In this document: piece by piece, positions 36,968-47,637 of the stretch
How the letters are laid out: every line of letters begins with the position of its first letter
Numbering within the stretch: position 1 is the stretch's first letter
Assembly: GCF_001431315.2 (NCBI RefSeq)
Contig: NZ_LKHV02000001.1
Coordinates: forward strand, 2,170,001-2,234,000
DNA length: 64,000 nt
Reading direction: 5' to 3'
From: Candidatus Berkiella cookevillensis
GTDB taxonomy: Bacteria; Pseudomonadota; Gammaproteobacteria; Berkiellales; Berkiellaceae
The notes under the pieces: model-generated
Databases searched by the model: none
Told to the model about the DNA's origin: nothing
The model's input: the letters and a program-made list of their open reading frames with translations, nothing else
Made by a program: the position numbers and the translations under genes

Positions 36968-39814
36968 TTAGAGGTTTAATGCATCATTTACTAAAATACT
37001 TTGCTGCTCATTATGCGCTGCTATATAACCCGCCGCTGTTGCAGCTGACGCTTTGCGTCCAGCATACTGCAATGATTGGTTTTTATTTAAGCATGCAATA
37101 ATGTGATGCTGAGAAGGATACCAAGCACCTTGGTTCTTAGGTTCTTCTTGGCACCAAATTACTTTATGCGCATTAGGATATTTTGCCATTGCTTCTTTTA
37201 ACTCAGGCTCAGGGAATGGATACAGCTGCTCAATACGCATAATTGCTATATCTTTTCTTTGTTGCTGAGTTCTTGCCGCAACAAGATCATAATAAACCTT
37301 ACCACTGCATAAAATAATCTTAGTCACATCTGCGGGTTTAAGATCTTCAACTTCAGGGATAATTAATTGGAACTCCCCGTTGATAAAGTCATTTAACTCC
37401 GAACCAGCTGCTTTATGTCTTAACAAACTCTTAGGTGTCATCACCACTAATGGAATGCGGAGATTTCTAATCATTTGTCTGCGAATCATATGAAATACTT
37501 GCGCTGCATTTGTGGGCACACACACTTGAATATTATGTTCAGCACACAATTGCAAATATCTTTCTAGGCGCGCAGAAGAATGCTCTGGACCTTGACCTTC
37601 ATAACCATGTGGCAAGAAAAGAACCAATCCACACAAACGCCCCCATTTTTGTTCACCAGAGCTGATGAATTGGTCAATCACTACTTGAGCACCATTTGCA
37701 AAATCACCAAACTGTGCTTCCCAGATCACCAATGTTGTAGGATCGGCTGTGGTATAACCATATTCAAAAGCCATCACCGCTTCTTCAGATAGAATGGAAT
37801 CAATGACTGTAAAAGGCGTATCACCATTTGCAACTTTCTTAAGTGGTGTATGAGAATGACCATCTTTCTGATCATGCAAAACAGCGTGACGATGGAAGAA
37901 AGTACCACGACCACTGTCTTGACCAGAAATGCGAACCGCGGTTTTTTCATCTAACAATGCGGCATAGGCTAAGGTTTCAGCAAATCCCCAATCTACAGGT
38001 ATTTCTCCTGCTGCCATTTTAGCTCTGTCTTCATAAGTTTTGCCAACTCTTGAATGTATAGAGAAATTCTCTGGCAATGTTAAAAGCATTTTTGAAAGCT
38101 CGACAATTTTCTCTTTAGAAATGCCTGTCTTTACTGCTTGACGCCAATCGTCACTAAAATACGGTGTCCAATCAATTGCGTTTGGCAGTTTATGCCCTTT
38201 CACTATTTTCTTAGCAACGGTTTGACCTTCATCTAACATTTTACGATTGAGGGCGACCAGCTCATTGGCTTTTTCTGCTGATAATACACTGAGCTTTACC
38301 AACTGTTTCGCATATACGTCACGTGTGGTTGGATGTTTCTTAATTTTACGATACATCACAGGTTGTGTTGCAGAAGGATCATCGGCTTCATTATGCCCAT
38401 GGCGACGATAGCTTACCAAATCGATAATCACGTCTTTGTTAAATTTCATACGATAATCAATCGCTAATTGTGCAACCAACACAACAGCTTCAGGATCATC
38501 ACCATTAACATGGAAAATAGGTGCTAAAACTGCTTTGCCCACATCTGTGCAGTACAAAGTGGAGCGCATATCTTGAGGATTAGATGTGGTAAAACCAACT
38601 TGATTGTTAATCACAATATGGACAGTACCACCTACACCATAGCCTCTGGTTAGAGACATGTTCAAGGTTTCCATTACAACACCTTGACCTGAAAATGCAG
38701 AATCCCCATGAATAGCAATAGGCACTACTTTATTTAAATCTATGTCTTTGGATCGAGCCTGACGCGCACGCACAGAGCCAATCACAACAGGTGTCACAAT
38801 TTCTAAATGTGAAGGATTAAAGGCAAGCGCCAAATGTACATTACCGCCATCCGTAGATACATCTGATGAAAAACCTTGATGGTATTTTACATCCCCTGAT
38901 TCATAAGCAAGTACGGCTTTTCCTTCAAATTCATCAAATAAATCGCTCGGATTTTTACCTAAAATATTAATTAAAACATTGAGACGTCCTCGGTGCGCCA
39001 TACCAACGACCATTTCACGAACGCCCTGTGCGCCACCGCGTTGAATTAGTTCATCCATTAAAGGAATTAACGATTCTGAGCCTTCTAGGGAGAAACGTTT
39101 TGCACCTGGGTATTTTTTACCAAGGTATTGTTCTAAACCTTCAGCAGAGGTAATACGCTCTAAGATATGTTCTTTCTTTTCAGCAGAGAATTTTGGATTT
39201 GTTCTTGTGCTTTCAATGCGTTCTTGAATCCATTTTCTTTCTTCAGGAGATTGAATATGCATATACTCTGTTCCCACTGAACCGCAGTAGGTGTCGTTTA
39301 ATGCACGATACAATTCCCCTAAAGTCATGTGTCTTGGGCCAACAAAGGTCTCAACATCAAAGACAGTACCCATGTCTTCTACGGTCAAACCATGATCTTC
39401 AAGAGATAATTCTGTTGAGCATTCTTTGGGTATTTCACGCATGCTGAGCGGATCAATCTGTGCGTGCAAATGGCCTTGTAAACGATATGCATTTATTAAT
39501 CGCAATACTTGCATTTGTTTACGCTCATGTTCTAAAGAGACGCTATGATGCGCTTGAGGTTGTTGTGAGTGGTTTCCACCTCGAAGTTCTGGCGGTAGCT
39601 TAGCTAAAGCAACAAAATGCTCTCTAATATCAGCATGTGAAATATCTTTAGCATTTTGTCCATTCACAGATGGCAACGATGCAAAATATTTTTGCCACTC
39701 TGAAGGGACTGAATTGGGATCTTGAAGATAAAGTTCATAGAGATATTCAAGATAGTGTGCGTTCCCTCCAGCTAATGGTGAGGTTTCCCACAAAGCATTC
39801 ATGGTTTCTTGCAT
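36968..39814 (-). CDS. sucA: 2-oxoglutarate dehydrogenase E1
   Basis: 948 aa, close to the usual 930-940. It decarboxylates 2-oxoglutarate with thiamine diphosphate. Visible landmarks are [36 protein letters not shown], the ThDP/Mg region VNGDDPEA and the C-terminal half with FEYGYT and [17 protein letters not shown] good ribosome site, AAGGTGA, precedes ATG 39814. It is the first gene of the suc operon, 280 bases from sdhB across two hairpins. Confidence 0.98.
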   Translation of the reverse strand: MQETMNALWETSPLAGGNAHYLEYLYELYLQDPNSVPSEWQKYFASLPSVNGQNAKDISHADIREHFVALAKLPPELRGGNHSQQPQAHHSVSLEHERKQMQVLRLINAYRLQGHLHAQIDPLSMREIPKECSTELSLEDHGLTVEDMGTVFDVETFVGPRHMTLGELYRALNDTYCGSVGTEYMHIQSPEERKWIQERIESTRTNPKFSAEKKEHILERITSAEGLEQYLGKKYPGAKRFSLEGSESLIPLMDELIQRGGAQGVREMVVGMAHRGRLNVLINILGKNPSDLFDEFEGKAVLAYESGDVKYHQGFSSDVSTDGGNVHLALAFNPSHLEIVTPVVIGSVRARQARSKDIDLNKVVPIAIHGDSAFSGQGVVMETLNMSLTRGYGVGGTVHIVINNQVGFTTSNPQDMRSTLYCTDVGKAVLAPIFHVNGDDPEAVVLVAQLAIDYRMKFNKDVIIDLVSYRRHGHNEADDPSATQPVMYRKIKKHPTTRDVYAKQLVKLSVLSAEKANELVALNRKMLDEGQTVAKKIVKGHKLPNAIDWTPYFSDDWRQAVKTGISKEKIVELSKMLLTLPENFSIHSRVGKTYEDRAKMAAGEIPVDWGFAETLAYAALLDEKTAVRISGQDSGRGTFFHRHAVLHDQKDGHSHTPLKKVANGDTPFTVIDSILSEEAVMAFEYGYTTADPTTLVIWEAQFGDFANGAQVVIDQFISSGEQKWGRLCGLVLFLPHGYEGQGPEHSSARLERYLQLCAEHNIQVCVPTNAAQVFHMIRRQMIRNLRIPLVVMTPKSLLRHKAAGSELNDFINGEFQLIIPEVEDLKPADVTKIILCSGKVYYDLVAARTQQQRKDIAIMRIEQLYPFPEPELKEAMAKYPNAHKVIWCQEEPKNQGAWYPSQHHIIACLNKNQSLQYAGRKASAATAAGYIAAHNEQQSILVNDALNL

Positions 39815-39994
39815 AGATCACCTTGGTCTGTAACCGTTTATATTTAACTAACTAATTACGTGAGTCTCCCTACTTCTCTTAAATAGATAACTTATTTTTT
39901 GGCCGTGAATATCCTTTTGCGTTGATGCAAATTATACACTAATTAAAAAATAATTTATTGTAAAAATAGGGCTGTGTTTTTAGTGTAACGCTGA

Positions 39995-40096
39995 CTTAGC
40001 TTTTAATCCCCTCTCTACAAAGGCGAGAAAGGGGAAAATATTTGGCTAAGAGATAGAGCCCTCCCCTCAAAAAGAAGGGGATCGAGCGTCTATCTC
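39995..40096 (-). terminator. Two adjacent hairpins between sdhB and sucA
   Basis: A large imperfect hairpin runs 39995-40050 (CTTAGC...GCTAAG outside, CCCCTCTC/GAGAAAGGGG inside). A second runs 40050-40096 (GAGATAG/CTATCTC outside, CCCCT/AGGGG inside) and overlaps the sdhB stop codon. On the minus strand they lie directly after sdhB. The T tracts are modest, so this may be a partial terminator, an mRNA processing or stabilising structure, or a repeated extragenic palindrome. Confidence 0.5.
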
Positions 40097-40796
40097 AAGT
40101 ATCATCCTTCAAAATCTGAGTACGAATCTCGGCGATCGCTTGCGTTGGATTAAGACCTTTAGGGCAAACATCTACGCAATTCATGATTCCTCGGCATCGG
40201 AAGACACTGTATGCATCATTAAGCTGATCTAAACGCTCGTGCGTTTGATCATCACGACTGTCTAAAATAAAGCGTGAAGCCTGTAATAAAGCAGCAGGTC
40301 CCATAAATTTATCTGGGTTCCACCAATAAGATGGGCAACTACTTGAACAGCAACCACACAAGATACACTCATAAAGCCCATCAAGCTTCGCTCTGTCTTC
40401 AGGAGACTGTAAACGTTCTTTAGGTGGCGGTGGTTGTTTATTCTTTAAAAATGGCTGTGCTTTTCCGTATTGAGTATAAAATTGTGTCATATCCACAATT
40501 AAATCACGAATAACAGGAAAACCTGGAAAGGGTCGAATCACAATAGGGCCAGACAAAGAACGAATGGGGGTAATGCAGGCCAATCTGTTTTTACCATTTA
40601 TGTTCATCCCATCGGATCCACAAACCCCTTCTCCACAAGAGCGCCTAAAAGAAAGTGATTCATCTTGCTGTGCCTTAATTGCAAGTAATGCATCTAACAC
40701 CATCACCATACCAGTTTGTTCAATATCTAACTCATAATGCTGCATGGTTGGCTTGTTATCTTTTTCAGGATCAAATCTAAATATAGAAAAACGCAT
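40095..40796 (-). CDS. sdhB: Succinate dehydrogenase iron-sulfur subunit
   Basis: 233 aa, normal. Cys ligands are in place: the [2Fe-2S] motif SCGEGVCGSDG with a later Cys, and the C-terminal clusters CILCGCCSSSCP and CRGIMNCVDVCPKG. It passes electrons from SdhA to quinone at the inner membrane. It starts 11 bases after sdhA and is the last gene of sdhCDAB. Confidence 0.98.
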   Translation of the reverse strand: MRFSIFRFDPEKDNKPTMQHYELDIEQTGMVMVLDALLAIKAQQDESLSFRRSCGEGVCGSDGMNINGKNRLACITPIRSLSGPIVIRPFPGFPVIRDLIVDMTQFYTQYGKAQPFLKNKQPPPPKERLQSPEDRAKLDGLYECILCGCCSSSCPSYWWNPDKFMGPAALLQASRFILDSRDDQTHERLDQLNDAYSVFRCRGIMNCVDVCPKGLNPTQAIAEIRTQILKDDT

Positions 40797-40807
40797 AGCA
40801 ATACCTT

Positions 40808-42571
40808 TTAGTAAACTCGTTCTTTGGGTTCAAATGCTTCAACCAAGTTAGGCTTATTATTTACGGGGCGATATTTGATGGAATCATTCGCAAAATACAG
40901 CGTATGCTTCAACCAGTTTTTATCGTCACGTTTAGGGAAATCCTCTCGAGAATGCGCACCACGGCTCTCTTCGCGTGCATGAGCAGAAATAGCTGTTGCA
41001 ATCGCAACGGCCATAAGATTATCCAACTCTAGTGCTTCAATACGCGCTGTATTAAATACACTGCTTTTATCTTCTAACACCGCTTTGCTTAATCGCTCTC
41101 TCAAGGCTTTTAATTTCTCAATACCTTCTTGCATAACCAGTTTTGTTCGAAACACGCTGAAGTCATTTTGCATAACACGTTTCATTTCAATGCGAATATC
41201 TGCAATCCGTTCGCCTTTGGTAGAACCATCCCATCTTCTTAGGCGAGACAAAGCTTGATCAATATCGTCCGTAGAAACAAGGGTATCATCCATCCCTTGA
41301 TTCAAACTATCATTGATATGAATACCAGCAGCTCTACCAAATACCACTAAATCTAACAAAGAATTACCACCTAATCGATTTGCACCATGCACAGACACAC
41401 AAGCACATTCTCCCACAGCATATAAACCTGGAACGATGCTGTCTTTACCCTCTCCCTGACAATCCAATACTTGTGCATGCACATTTGTAGGAATACCACC
41501 CATCATATAATGGCAGGTTGGAACAACAGGAATAGGATCTTTAATGGGATCGGCATTTGCAAAGGTAATGGCCAATTCACGAATACCTGGCAAGCGTGAC
41601 TTAATAATTTCTTCGCCTAAATGATCCAGCTTCAAGAGCACGTGATCACCTTCTTTACCACAACCACGGCCTTCTCTGATTTCCAGTGCCATGGAGCGAG
41701 CAACCACATCGCGCGATGCCAAATCTTTTGCATTTGGTGCATAACGTTCCATGAATCGCTCACCATTTTTATTGATCAAATAGCCACCTTCACCTCGGCA
41801 TCCTTCAGTGACCAATACACCGGCACCAGCAATACCTGTCGGATGAAACTGCCACATTTCCATGTCTTGTACAGCAAAGCCTGCACGTAACACCATTCCG
41901 ATGCCATCACCCGTATTGATGAGTGCATTGGTGGTTGAATGAAATATTTGACCTGAGCCACCCGTTGCTAAAATGACAGCTTTACTGGCCAAAAATAAAA
42001 CTTCGCCACTTTCAATATCTAAAACAACAACACCAACCACAGCACCTTTTTGATTTTTGACTAAATCAAGTGCATACCATTCACTAAAGGTTGTCACTTC
42101 ATGTTCAAGATTTTTTTGATAAAGCGTATGCAATAAAGCATGACCTGTTCTATCGGCGGCAGCCGCAGTACGTGTTGCTTGCTCGCCGCCAAAATTTTTG
42201 GATTGTCCGCCAAAGGGGCGCTGATAAATTTTACCATCCTCAAATCGAGAAAAAGGCAAGCCCATATGTTCAAGCTCATAAATAACTTCTGGCCCAACGC
42301 GACACATATACTCAATACAGTCTTGATCGCCTAAGTAGTCTGATCCTTTAACCGTATCAAACATATGCCAATGCCAATTATCTGGATGTTTATTGCCTAA
42401 AGCGACGGTAATACCGCCTTGTGCAGAAACCGTGTGCGATCGTGTTGGAAACACTTTTGACACTAATGCTACCTTGCGTCCTTTAGAAGCAAGTTCAAGG
42501 GAGGCGCGCATACCCGCACCACCAGCGCCAACAATGATGGCATCAAATGTACGTGTCGGAGGAGTTGCCAT
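40808..42571 (-). CDS. sdhA: Succinate dehydrogenase flavoprotein subunit
   Basis: 587 aa. The FAD-binding motif is [15 protein letters not shown], the His for covalent FAD is in [10 protein letters not shown], and the substrate-site regions are HPTGI and the Arg-rich [12 protein letters not shown]. It oxidises succinate to fumarate. It lies 119 bases after sdhD, wider than the other gaps in the operon but with no terminator I can see. Confidence 0.98.
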   Translation of the reverse strand: MATPPTRTFDAIIVGAGGAGMRASLELASKGRKVALVSKVFPTRSHTVSAQGGITVALGNKHPDNWHWHMFDTVKGSDYLGDQDCIEYMCRVGPEVIYELEHMGLPFSRFEDGKIYQRPFGGQSKNFGGEQATRTAAAADRTGHALLHTLYQKNLEHEVTTFSEWYALDLVKNQKGAVVGVVVLDIESGEVLFLASKAVILATGGSGQIFHSTTNALINTGDGIGMVLRAGFAVQDMEMWQFHPTGIAGAGVLVTEGCRGEGGYLINKNGERFMERYAPNAKDLASRDVVARSMALEIREGRGCGKEGDHVLLKLDHLGEEIIKSRLPGIRELAITFANADPIKDPIPVVPTCHYMMGGIPTNVHAQVLDCQGEGKDSIVPGLYAVGECACVSVHGANRLGGNSLLDLVVFGRAAGIHINDSLNQGMDDTLVSTDDIDQALSRLRRWDGSTKGERIADIRIEMKRVMQNDFSVFRTKLVMQEGIEKLKALRERLSKAVLEDKSSVFNTARIEALELDNLMAVAIATAISAHAREESRGAHSREDFPKRDDKNWLKHTLYFANDSIKYRPVNNKPNLVEAFEPKERVY

Positions 42572-42690
42572 TGATAATCCTTTTAAAATTTCTTATTTTT
42601 TAATTCTTGTATAAACGATTACTTCTGTTTTTAGATTTTTGCCTATCATAAAGCACAAAGAGCAAGCCAAAAACTCACTCTTACAAAATC

Positions 42691-43023
42691 TTAGAAATAA
42701 TAGAGAATCTGGAAGCCCCAAAAGAAGTAAGCAAATAACGCTACGATGATTATTGTTTGTAAAAAATATCGTACCGCTGTTTGATGGACATAATCTGTTA
42801 ACACGGTCCACAAACCAATCCAAGCATGTAAGCTCAAACTGACCAAAGCCAACAAAGTTGCTATTTTCATGGCAGGGTGCATAAAAAAGGCGTACCAACT
42901 TGCAAAAGTAATTTCTCTATGAGATAGCAGAAACCACAAGCAAGCAACCGTATACAAGCTTAGTATCACTGCGCTGAATCGTTGAATCAGCCAATCTCTC
43001 ATACCTGTTCCACCAAAACTCAT
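42691..43023 (-). CDS. sdhD: Succinate dehydrogenase membrane anchor (SdhD-like)
   Basis: 110 aa from ATG 43023, which overlaps the sdhC stop in an ATGA arrangement. The longer frame to 43044 is less likely. Three hydrophobic helices are visible, with RDWLIQRFSAVILSLY at the start and the heme/quinone-region histidine in LSLHAWIGLWTVLTDYV. It anchors the SdhAB catalytic part and takes part in quinone binding. Confidence 0.92.
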   Translation of the reverse strand: MSFGGTGMRDWLIQRFSAVILSLYTVACLWFLLSHREITFASWYAFFMHPAMKIATLLALVSLSLHAWIGLWTVLTDYVHQTAVRYFLQTIIIVALFAYFFWGFQILYYF

Positions 43024-43403
43024 GACACGCTCCCTATACACCAAGCAGCGAGGCCGGCTATAACAAATGTAGCAATCAATACCATCACAGCGCCTACACG
43101 ACCTGATTTTAACGAATCACCGATATGGCAATCCATCAGCATGTGTCGCAATCCTGCGATAAAATGAAACGCAAATGCTGCAATAAAGCCCCACAGAATG
43201 ACTTTCACCCAAGCGGCCTGAAACCAAAGCCGCATATCTAAAAAAGCAGCTTCTGACTTGAGTGACTCACCAAGTCCACACAGTAACAAAGGGATAAATA
43301 AAAATACCACGATACCACTGATCCGATGACCAATAGATACAAGTGCAGTCAGCGGCAATCTTATAGTGAGAGGGTTGATGTTTTTGGGTCGTTTGTCTTT
43401 CAC
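43020..43403 (-). CDS. sdhC: Succinate dehydrogenase cytochrome b556 subunit
   Basis: 127 aa with the family signature RPKNINPLTIRLPLTALVS then IGHRISG, three membrane helices and the heme-ligand region HFIAGLRHMLMDCH. The start is GTG at 43403 with AAAGG upstream. It is the first gene of sdhCDAB and divergent from gltA, with about 405 bases between them. Confidence 0.95.
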   Translation of the reverse strand: MKDKRPKNINPLTIRLPLTALVSIGHRISGIVVFLFIPLLLCGLGESLKSEAAFLDMRLWFQAAWVKVILWGFIAAFAFHFIAGLRHMLMDCHIGDSLKSGRVGAVMVLIATFVIAGLAAWCIGSVS

Positions 43404-43808
43404 CGTTCACTAAACCTTTTTAGTTGACTAATAAAATATTTTAGAATGCTGAACATTATAATCCGATTGCAGATTTGTTAACAGTTACTAAGTTATGCTT
43501 TCTATTATAGTTTGAAAGCATGCTTTTTGAATAAATATTTCTCCTCTACCAATTTTGGGTGTCCTGCAAGGGCGTCCTTCCTGCAAGGGCGTCCTGCAAG
43601 GGCGAGAGCTTAGAATTCATACACCCTGCTCTGATATAACCCTCACCTGGCTTTCAGCCAGCCTCTCCCAATATTGGGAGAGGCTCATGATTCGCTTCGC
43701 TCATCAAGAAAAGCCAACAATGCTTAACAGCAAAATACGAAGAGTGTATTTTGTGCGATACCGCGTTTATACTTGAAGCTATCATTCTGAACATAGAAAG
43801 GAACCGTA
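43404..43808. promoter_or_regulatory. sdhC-gltA divergent intergenic region with small repeats
   Basis: This region must hold the promoters of sdhCDAB (minus) and gltA (plus). On the minus strand TATAAT lies at 43460-43455, with TTAACA 15 bases upstream as a weak -35 candidate. The middle holds three copies of TCCTGCAAGGGCG (43562-43574, 43579-43591, 43592-43604) and a perfect 24-base palindrome GCCTCTCCCAAT/ATTGGGAGAGGC (43661-43684). The latter look like extragenic repeat debris rather than operators. AAGGA precedes gltA. Confidence 0.5.
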
Positions 43809-45101
43809 ATGGGAGATGTTGCAAAACTAACTTTACCAAATCAAAATCAAGCGATTGATTTACCATTACTGTCAGGCACCTTAGGACCTCAAGTTGTTGA
43901 TGTGGGTGCATTGGCCAAACATGGATATTTCACTTTTGATCCTGGTTTTAGATCCACTGCCGCTTGTGAATCTAAAATTACCTACATTGATGGCGATAAA
44001 GGTATTTTGCTGTACCGTGGTTATCCTATCGAAGAGCTTGCTGAAAAATCTAATTATTTAGAAGTTTGCTATTTACTACTCTATGGTGAATTACCTACTC
44101 AAGAACGCAAAGATTATTTTTGCAATAAAATTAAAATTCATACCATGGTGCATGAGCAATTAAGCCACTTTTTTAATGGCTTTAGACGCGATGCACACCC
44201 CATGGCTGTAATGTGTGGCGTGGTCGGTGCCCTATCTGCTTTCTATCATGATTCTCTTGATATTTTGAATGAAAAACATAGAGAAATTGCGGCACTCAGA
44301 TTAATTGCAAAAATGCCGACTTTGGCAGCAATGTGCTACAAATATTCTATTGGACATCCCTTTGTGTATCCTCAAAATAAGATGGGATTTTCTGAAAACT
44401 TTTTAAATATGATGTTTTCCGTTCCTTGCGATGATACACAGCCTAGCCCTACTTTAAGCAAAGCAATGGATAAGATTTTTATTCTCCATGCTGATCATGA
44501 ACAAAATGCTTCTACTTCCACCGTCCGATTAGCAGGCTCATCTGGTGCAAACCCTTTTGCATGTATCGCAGCCGGTATTGCAGCCCTCTGGGGACCAGCT
44601 CATGGTGGTGCTAATGAAGCAGTTTTAGCGATGTTAGAAGAAATTGAAACCCCTAAAAATATTCCTAAATATTTAGCGCGTGCCAAAGATAAAAGCGATC
44701 CTTTCAGATTGATGGGTTTTGGGCATCGTGTATATAAGAACTTTGATCCACGTGCCACAGTTTTAAGACAAAGCTGTCATGAAGTACTCAACGAACTTGG
44801 CATTCATAACGATCCTTTATTTGAAATTGCTCTAACACTCGAACAAATTGCACTGAAAGATGATTATTTTGTCGAAAAGAAACTATATCCCAACGTAGAT
44901 TTTTACTCCGGTATTATTTTACGAGCCATGGGGATCCCAACCAATATGTTTACTGTTATTTTTGCATTATCACGTACTGTCGGCTGGATTGCGCATTGGA
45001 ATGAAATGATTGGCGAGCCTAATCAAAGCATCAATAGACCCAGACAACTCTATACGGGAGAAAAAGATAGAAAATATACCCCCATTGAACAACGAAAATA
45101 G
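43809..45101 (+). CDS. gltA: Citrate synthase
   Basis: 430 aa, the length of the gram-negative hexameric type. It condenses oxaloacetate with acetyl-CoA. Catalytic regions are visible: [39 protein letters not shown] and the Asp-containing NVDFYSGI. A good ribosome site, AAGGAACC, precedes ATG 43809. It ends at a terminator at 45113. Confidence 0.98.
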   Translation: MGDVAKLTLPNQNQAIDLPLLSGTLGPQVVDVGALAKHGYFTFDPGFRSTAACESKITYIDGDKGILLYRGYPIEELAEKSNYLEVCYLLLYGELPTQERKDYFCNKIKIHTMVHEQLSHFFNGFRRDAHPMAVMCGVVGALSAFYHDSLDILNEKHREIAALRLIAKMPTLAAMCYKYSIGHPFVYPQNKMGFSENFLNMMFSVPCDDTQPSPTLSKAMDKIFILHADHEQNASTSTVRLAGSSGANPFACIAAGIAALWGPAHGGANEAVLAMLEEIETPKNIPKYLARAKDKSDPFRLMGFGHRVYKNFDPRATVLRQSCHEVLNELGIHNDPLFEIALTLEQIALKDDYFVEKKLYPNVDFYSGIILRAMGIPTNMFTVIFALSRTVGWIAHWNEMIGEPNQSINRPRQLYTGEKDRKYTPIEQRK

Positions 45102-45112
45102 CCCAAACGCAT

Positions 45113-45151
45113 AAAAAAGAAGGACTGTACTATAAATAGTCCTTCTTTTTT
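45113..45151. terminator. Bidirectional terminator between gltA and the CTIL protein gene
   Basis: The stem AAGAAGGACT / AGTCCTTCTT is flanked by A on the left and T on the right, so it can stop transcripts from gltA and from the convergent gene at 45183. Confidence 0.9.
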
Positions 45152-45182
45152 AAAATACTTCTTCCCTTATAACAGAACGCTA

Positions 45183-47486
45183 CTATAAGATTGTGCAACC
45201 TCTTACAGCACTTCTTTTCGCTAATTGTGCTTCCAACTGAAGAATCTTTACCTTATAGTCCTCTACTTCTTCACATTTAGCTTGTAATTGTGCTTGTAAT
45301 ACCGTTGTTCGCTCTTCAACAGCCTGCTCAACCATTTTTTGTATTCGACTAGCCATACGCGCTTCCATTTCTTGCATTTTCTTTTCAAGCGTTTCATTAG
45401 AAGGCACTGTTTCATGCAATCTGAGTGTTTGATCTTTAAGCTGCTCTTCTTGGCGCTGCAATACAAGTGTTAATTCAGAAATCTTCCCTTGTAAAACTTG
45501 CGCTTCTTGTGTCTTTGCTTCAAGCTTTTGCTTAAGTTTAACTTTGCTGCGCAATGTTTTTATTGCAAAAAGACAAGTATTTTTCCCTCCTCCTAGATTA
45601 TTTAATAAAGGCTCGTCATTTAACGCTTGTGTAGGTAAACCAGAACTAGGTGAGTCAAGACCATAAACTAAATTAAATGCAATATTTTTACGCAATTCAT
45701 TGCTCTCTTGCATTTCCAATGCATAACCTAATCCTTCAAGTAATGTTTTTTTGTGCTCTTTTGGATCTTTAATTTGACGAGCTATACTTGAAACATTTTG
45801 CATCCCATAAATAGTTGAATGAGATAATCTATAATAAATTTCATCGCGATAAGGATTTTCTGCAGGTACTCTTGAAGCAATATTTTTCAGTCGATCGCCT
45901 AATCCTATTTCCTCATAAAAAACGGCAAGAAAATAGTAAGCATTTTCATGATTCTCTTTTTGTGCATTATCGGCAAACATTTCCAGCTGTTCAAGCTGTT
46001 CTTTAAATTGTGTCTCAAATAACTTCACTCTATTTTGTTCAGCATCTCCTTGCAAATCCATCTCATTCCATAAAACACCTATTTGTGCCAAACTGGTTAG
46101 GAAATCAATTTTACTGAGCAGTGGCGACAATGATGAATTTTGTAGAATATGCCTAATTGAAACATTTTTCTGCGTTTCGGTATCTGCTTTAGCATTAAAA
46201 TCTAAGATTTCAATAGGAAAGTTATCTATCAACGTATTCAATACCTCTGGGTAACCTTCAAGTGCAGCCTCAACAATGTGCCATAATACAGTTTTTCCTT
46301 TTTCAGTTGCTGTATCCTCTTCTTTGATATTAAATTCTAATTTATCAGATGAAACACCCAGTAAAACCGTCAACAACGGAAATGGATGCACTTTAGCTAA
46401 TGCAGCAATATCCCAAAGTGGTGTCTTCCCTTTATGCCATTTACCTTCTCTTTTGGCATTAAAATCTAAATTCTTCAACGGAATATCTTTTAGAATTTGC
46501 TCTAACAATAGCAATCCATTTTCTTGTTTCTCTAAAGCTGCTCTAGTAATACATGCAAATGCTGTTTCGCCATTTTGAAAATCCTCTTCTGCTTCTATTT
46601 TTGCATTAAAGTCTAATTGAGTGGGTATCTCTTGGATCAATGTTTGTAACAATGAAGGATGCTTTTTTACTACTGCATCTATTATAAAAAATAAAGGTGT
46701 TTTCCCTTTGTGGCAGCTATTACCTTGTATTTTTGCATTAAAATCCAAAGTATGATGCAAACCATTCTGAATGATTGATAAGATAAAATCAGGTTTTTGG
46801 TAAGCCAATTCAGCTATAAAATGCAGGATTGTTCTCCCTTTATAAAAGCCTTCACTTGCACCAGCATTTAAATCTAAGGTCGTAATAGATGAGTGATCAA
46901 TTGCTGCTTTAATGAATTGAGGATTTTTCCACATTAATTGACCCAATAGCCACAAGGGTGTTTTTCCAGCATCTGTTCCTTTTTCACACTTTACATTTAA
47001 ATCTTGACTTGCTATAACTTGAGAGGACAACATTAACTCAAACAAAGCAAGATGCTCTTGTTCAAATAAATCAACGCGGTTCATTTCTTCTGCAAACAAC
47101 CAGAGTGCGTTCTTCCCTTGGTTAATACCACTTTCTGCTTTATCTCTAAAATTCAATAATGAAGGTACTTGCTCCAATAATTGTCTCAAAATAGAGTAAT
47201 GATCCTTGCAACTTGCTATTGTAATAATTTGTAGAATGCTTGAGCCACTGTAATAGCCTTCCTGAATGACAACATTGAAGTCTAAAGCTATTAGCTCTGC
47301 TTCATTCATCAATGCTTCTAATTTCTTGATGATTTCAGTGCAATACCTATCATTATACTCAAAAAGCATAGCCGTCAAATCATACAACTTTTGCTGATAG
47401 GACAATGCTGGTTGATTTATTTCAATCCTTTGTTTTTTGCTGCGTGGTTGAATTTCAAGTTGAGTAAGTGATGGTCCACGTTTCAT
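45183..47486 (-). CDS. Ankyrin-like/coiled-coil effector-like protein ending CTIL
   Basis: 767 aa with no signal peptide. Residues about 75-430 are a series of roughly 45-50 residue ankyrin-like units with the pattern LDFNAK....KGKTPLW.I...A...P.LL..L. A helical region follows (about 430-640), then a strong coiled coil (about 660-755). The last residues are RGCTIL, a Cys-aliphatic-aliphatic-Leu box of the kind geranylgeranylated in eukaryotic cells. AGAGG precedes ATG 47486. I infer a host-membrane-targeted effector with protein-binding repeats; nothing catalytic is recognised. Confidence 0.85.
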   Translation of the reverse strand: MKRGPSLTQLEIQPRSKKQRIEINQPALSYQQKLYDLTAMLFEYNDRYCTEIIKKLEALMNEAELIALDFNVVIQEGYYSGSSILQIITIASCKDHYSILRQLLEQVPSLLNFRDKAESGINQGKNALWLFAEEMNRVDLFEQEHLALFELMLSSQVIASQDLNVKCEKGTDAGKTPLWLLGQLMWKNPQFIKAAIDHSSITTLDLNAGASEGFYKGRTILHFIAELAYQKPDFILSIIQNGLHHTLDFNAKIQGNSCHKGKTPLFFIIDAVVKKHPSLLQTLIQEIPTQLDFNAKIEAEEDFQNGETAFACITRAALEKQENGLLLLEQILKDIPLKNLDFNAKREGKWHKGKTPLWDIAALAKVHPFPLLTVLLGVSSDKLEFNIKEEDTATEKGKTVLWHIVEAALEGYPEVLNTLIDNFPIEILDFNAKADTETQKNVSIRHILQNSSLSPLLSKIDFLTSLAQIGVLWNEMDLQGDAEQNRVKLFETQFKEQLEQLEMFADNAQKENHENAYYFLAVFYEEIGLGDRLKNIASRVPAENPYRDEIYYRLSHSTIYGMQNVSSIARQIKDPKEHKKTLLEGLGYALEMQESNELRKNIAFNLVYGLDSPSSGLPTQALNDEPLLNNLGGGKNTCLFAIKTLRSKVKLKQKLEAKTQEAQVLQGKISELTLVLQRQEEQLKDQTLRLHETVPSNETLEKKMQEMEARMASRIQKMVEQAVEERTTVLQAQLQAKCEEVEDYKVKILQLEAQLAKRSAVRGCTIL

Positions 47487-47496
47487 GGAAAGACCT

Positions 47497-47528
47497 CTAT
47501 AATAGCCTGATGAATTCAGGCATTATAG
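47497..47528. other. Hairpin with embedded TATAAT upstream of the CTIL protein gene
   Basis: CTATAATAGCCTGA and TCAGGCATTATAG are inverted around a five-base loop with one bulged base, 11 bases before the start codon. Reading the minus strand, TATAAT (47527-47522) could be a -10 box. Alternatively the hairpin forms in the 5' leader. No clear -35 is visible. Confidence 0.3.
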
Positions 47529-47637
47529 TAGTTAGATAACAGGAGAGAACAAAAAAACGACGAGTAGTAATAATTTCCAAACCAATGGCTTAATAGTAGG
47601 CCAAACCACATAAAGAGCATTTGTGAGGCAGCTTCTA

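Noticed and set aside
42690-43044. Longer SdhD start at 43044
   Set aside because: The ATG at 43023 overlaps the sdhC stop as ATGA and gives the usual length.
43661-43684. 24-base palindrome as an operator for gltA
   Set aside because: It lies about 125 bases before the gene, within a tract of repeat-like sequence, and matches no operator I know.
47615-47637. Third MITE end (GAGGCAGCTTCTA, similar to GAGACAGCTTCTA)
   Set aside because: Only the outer few bases match, with mismatches, and no partner left end is present; at most a remnant.
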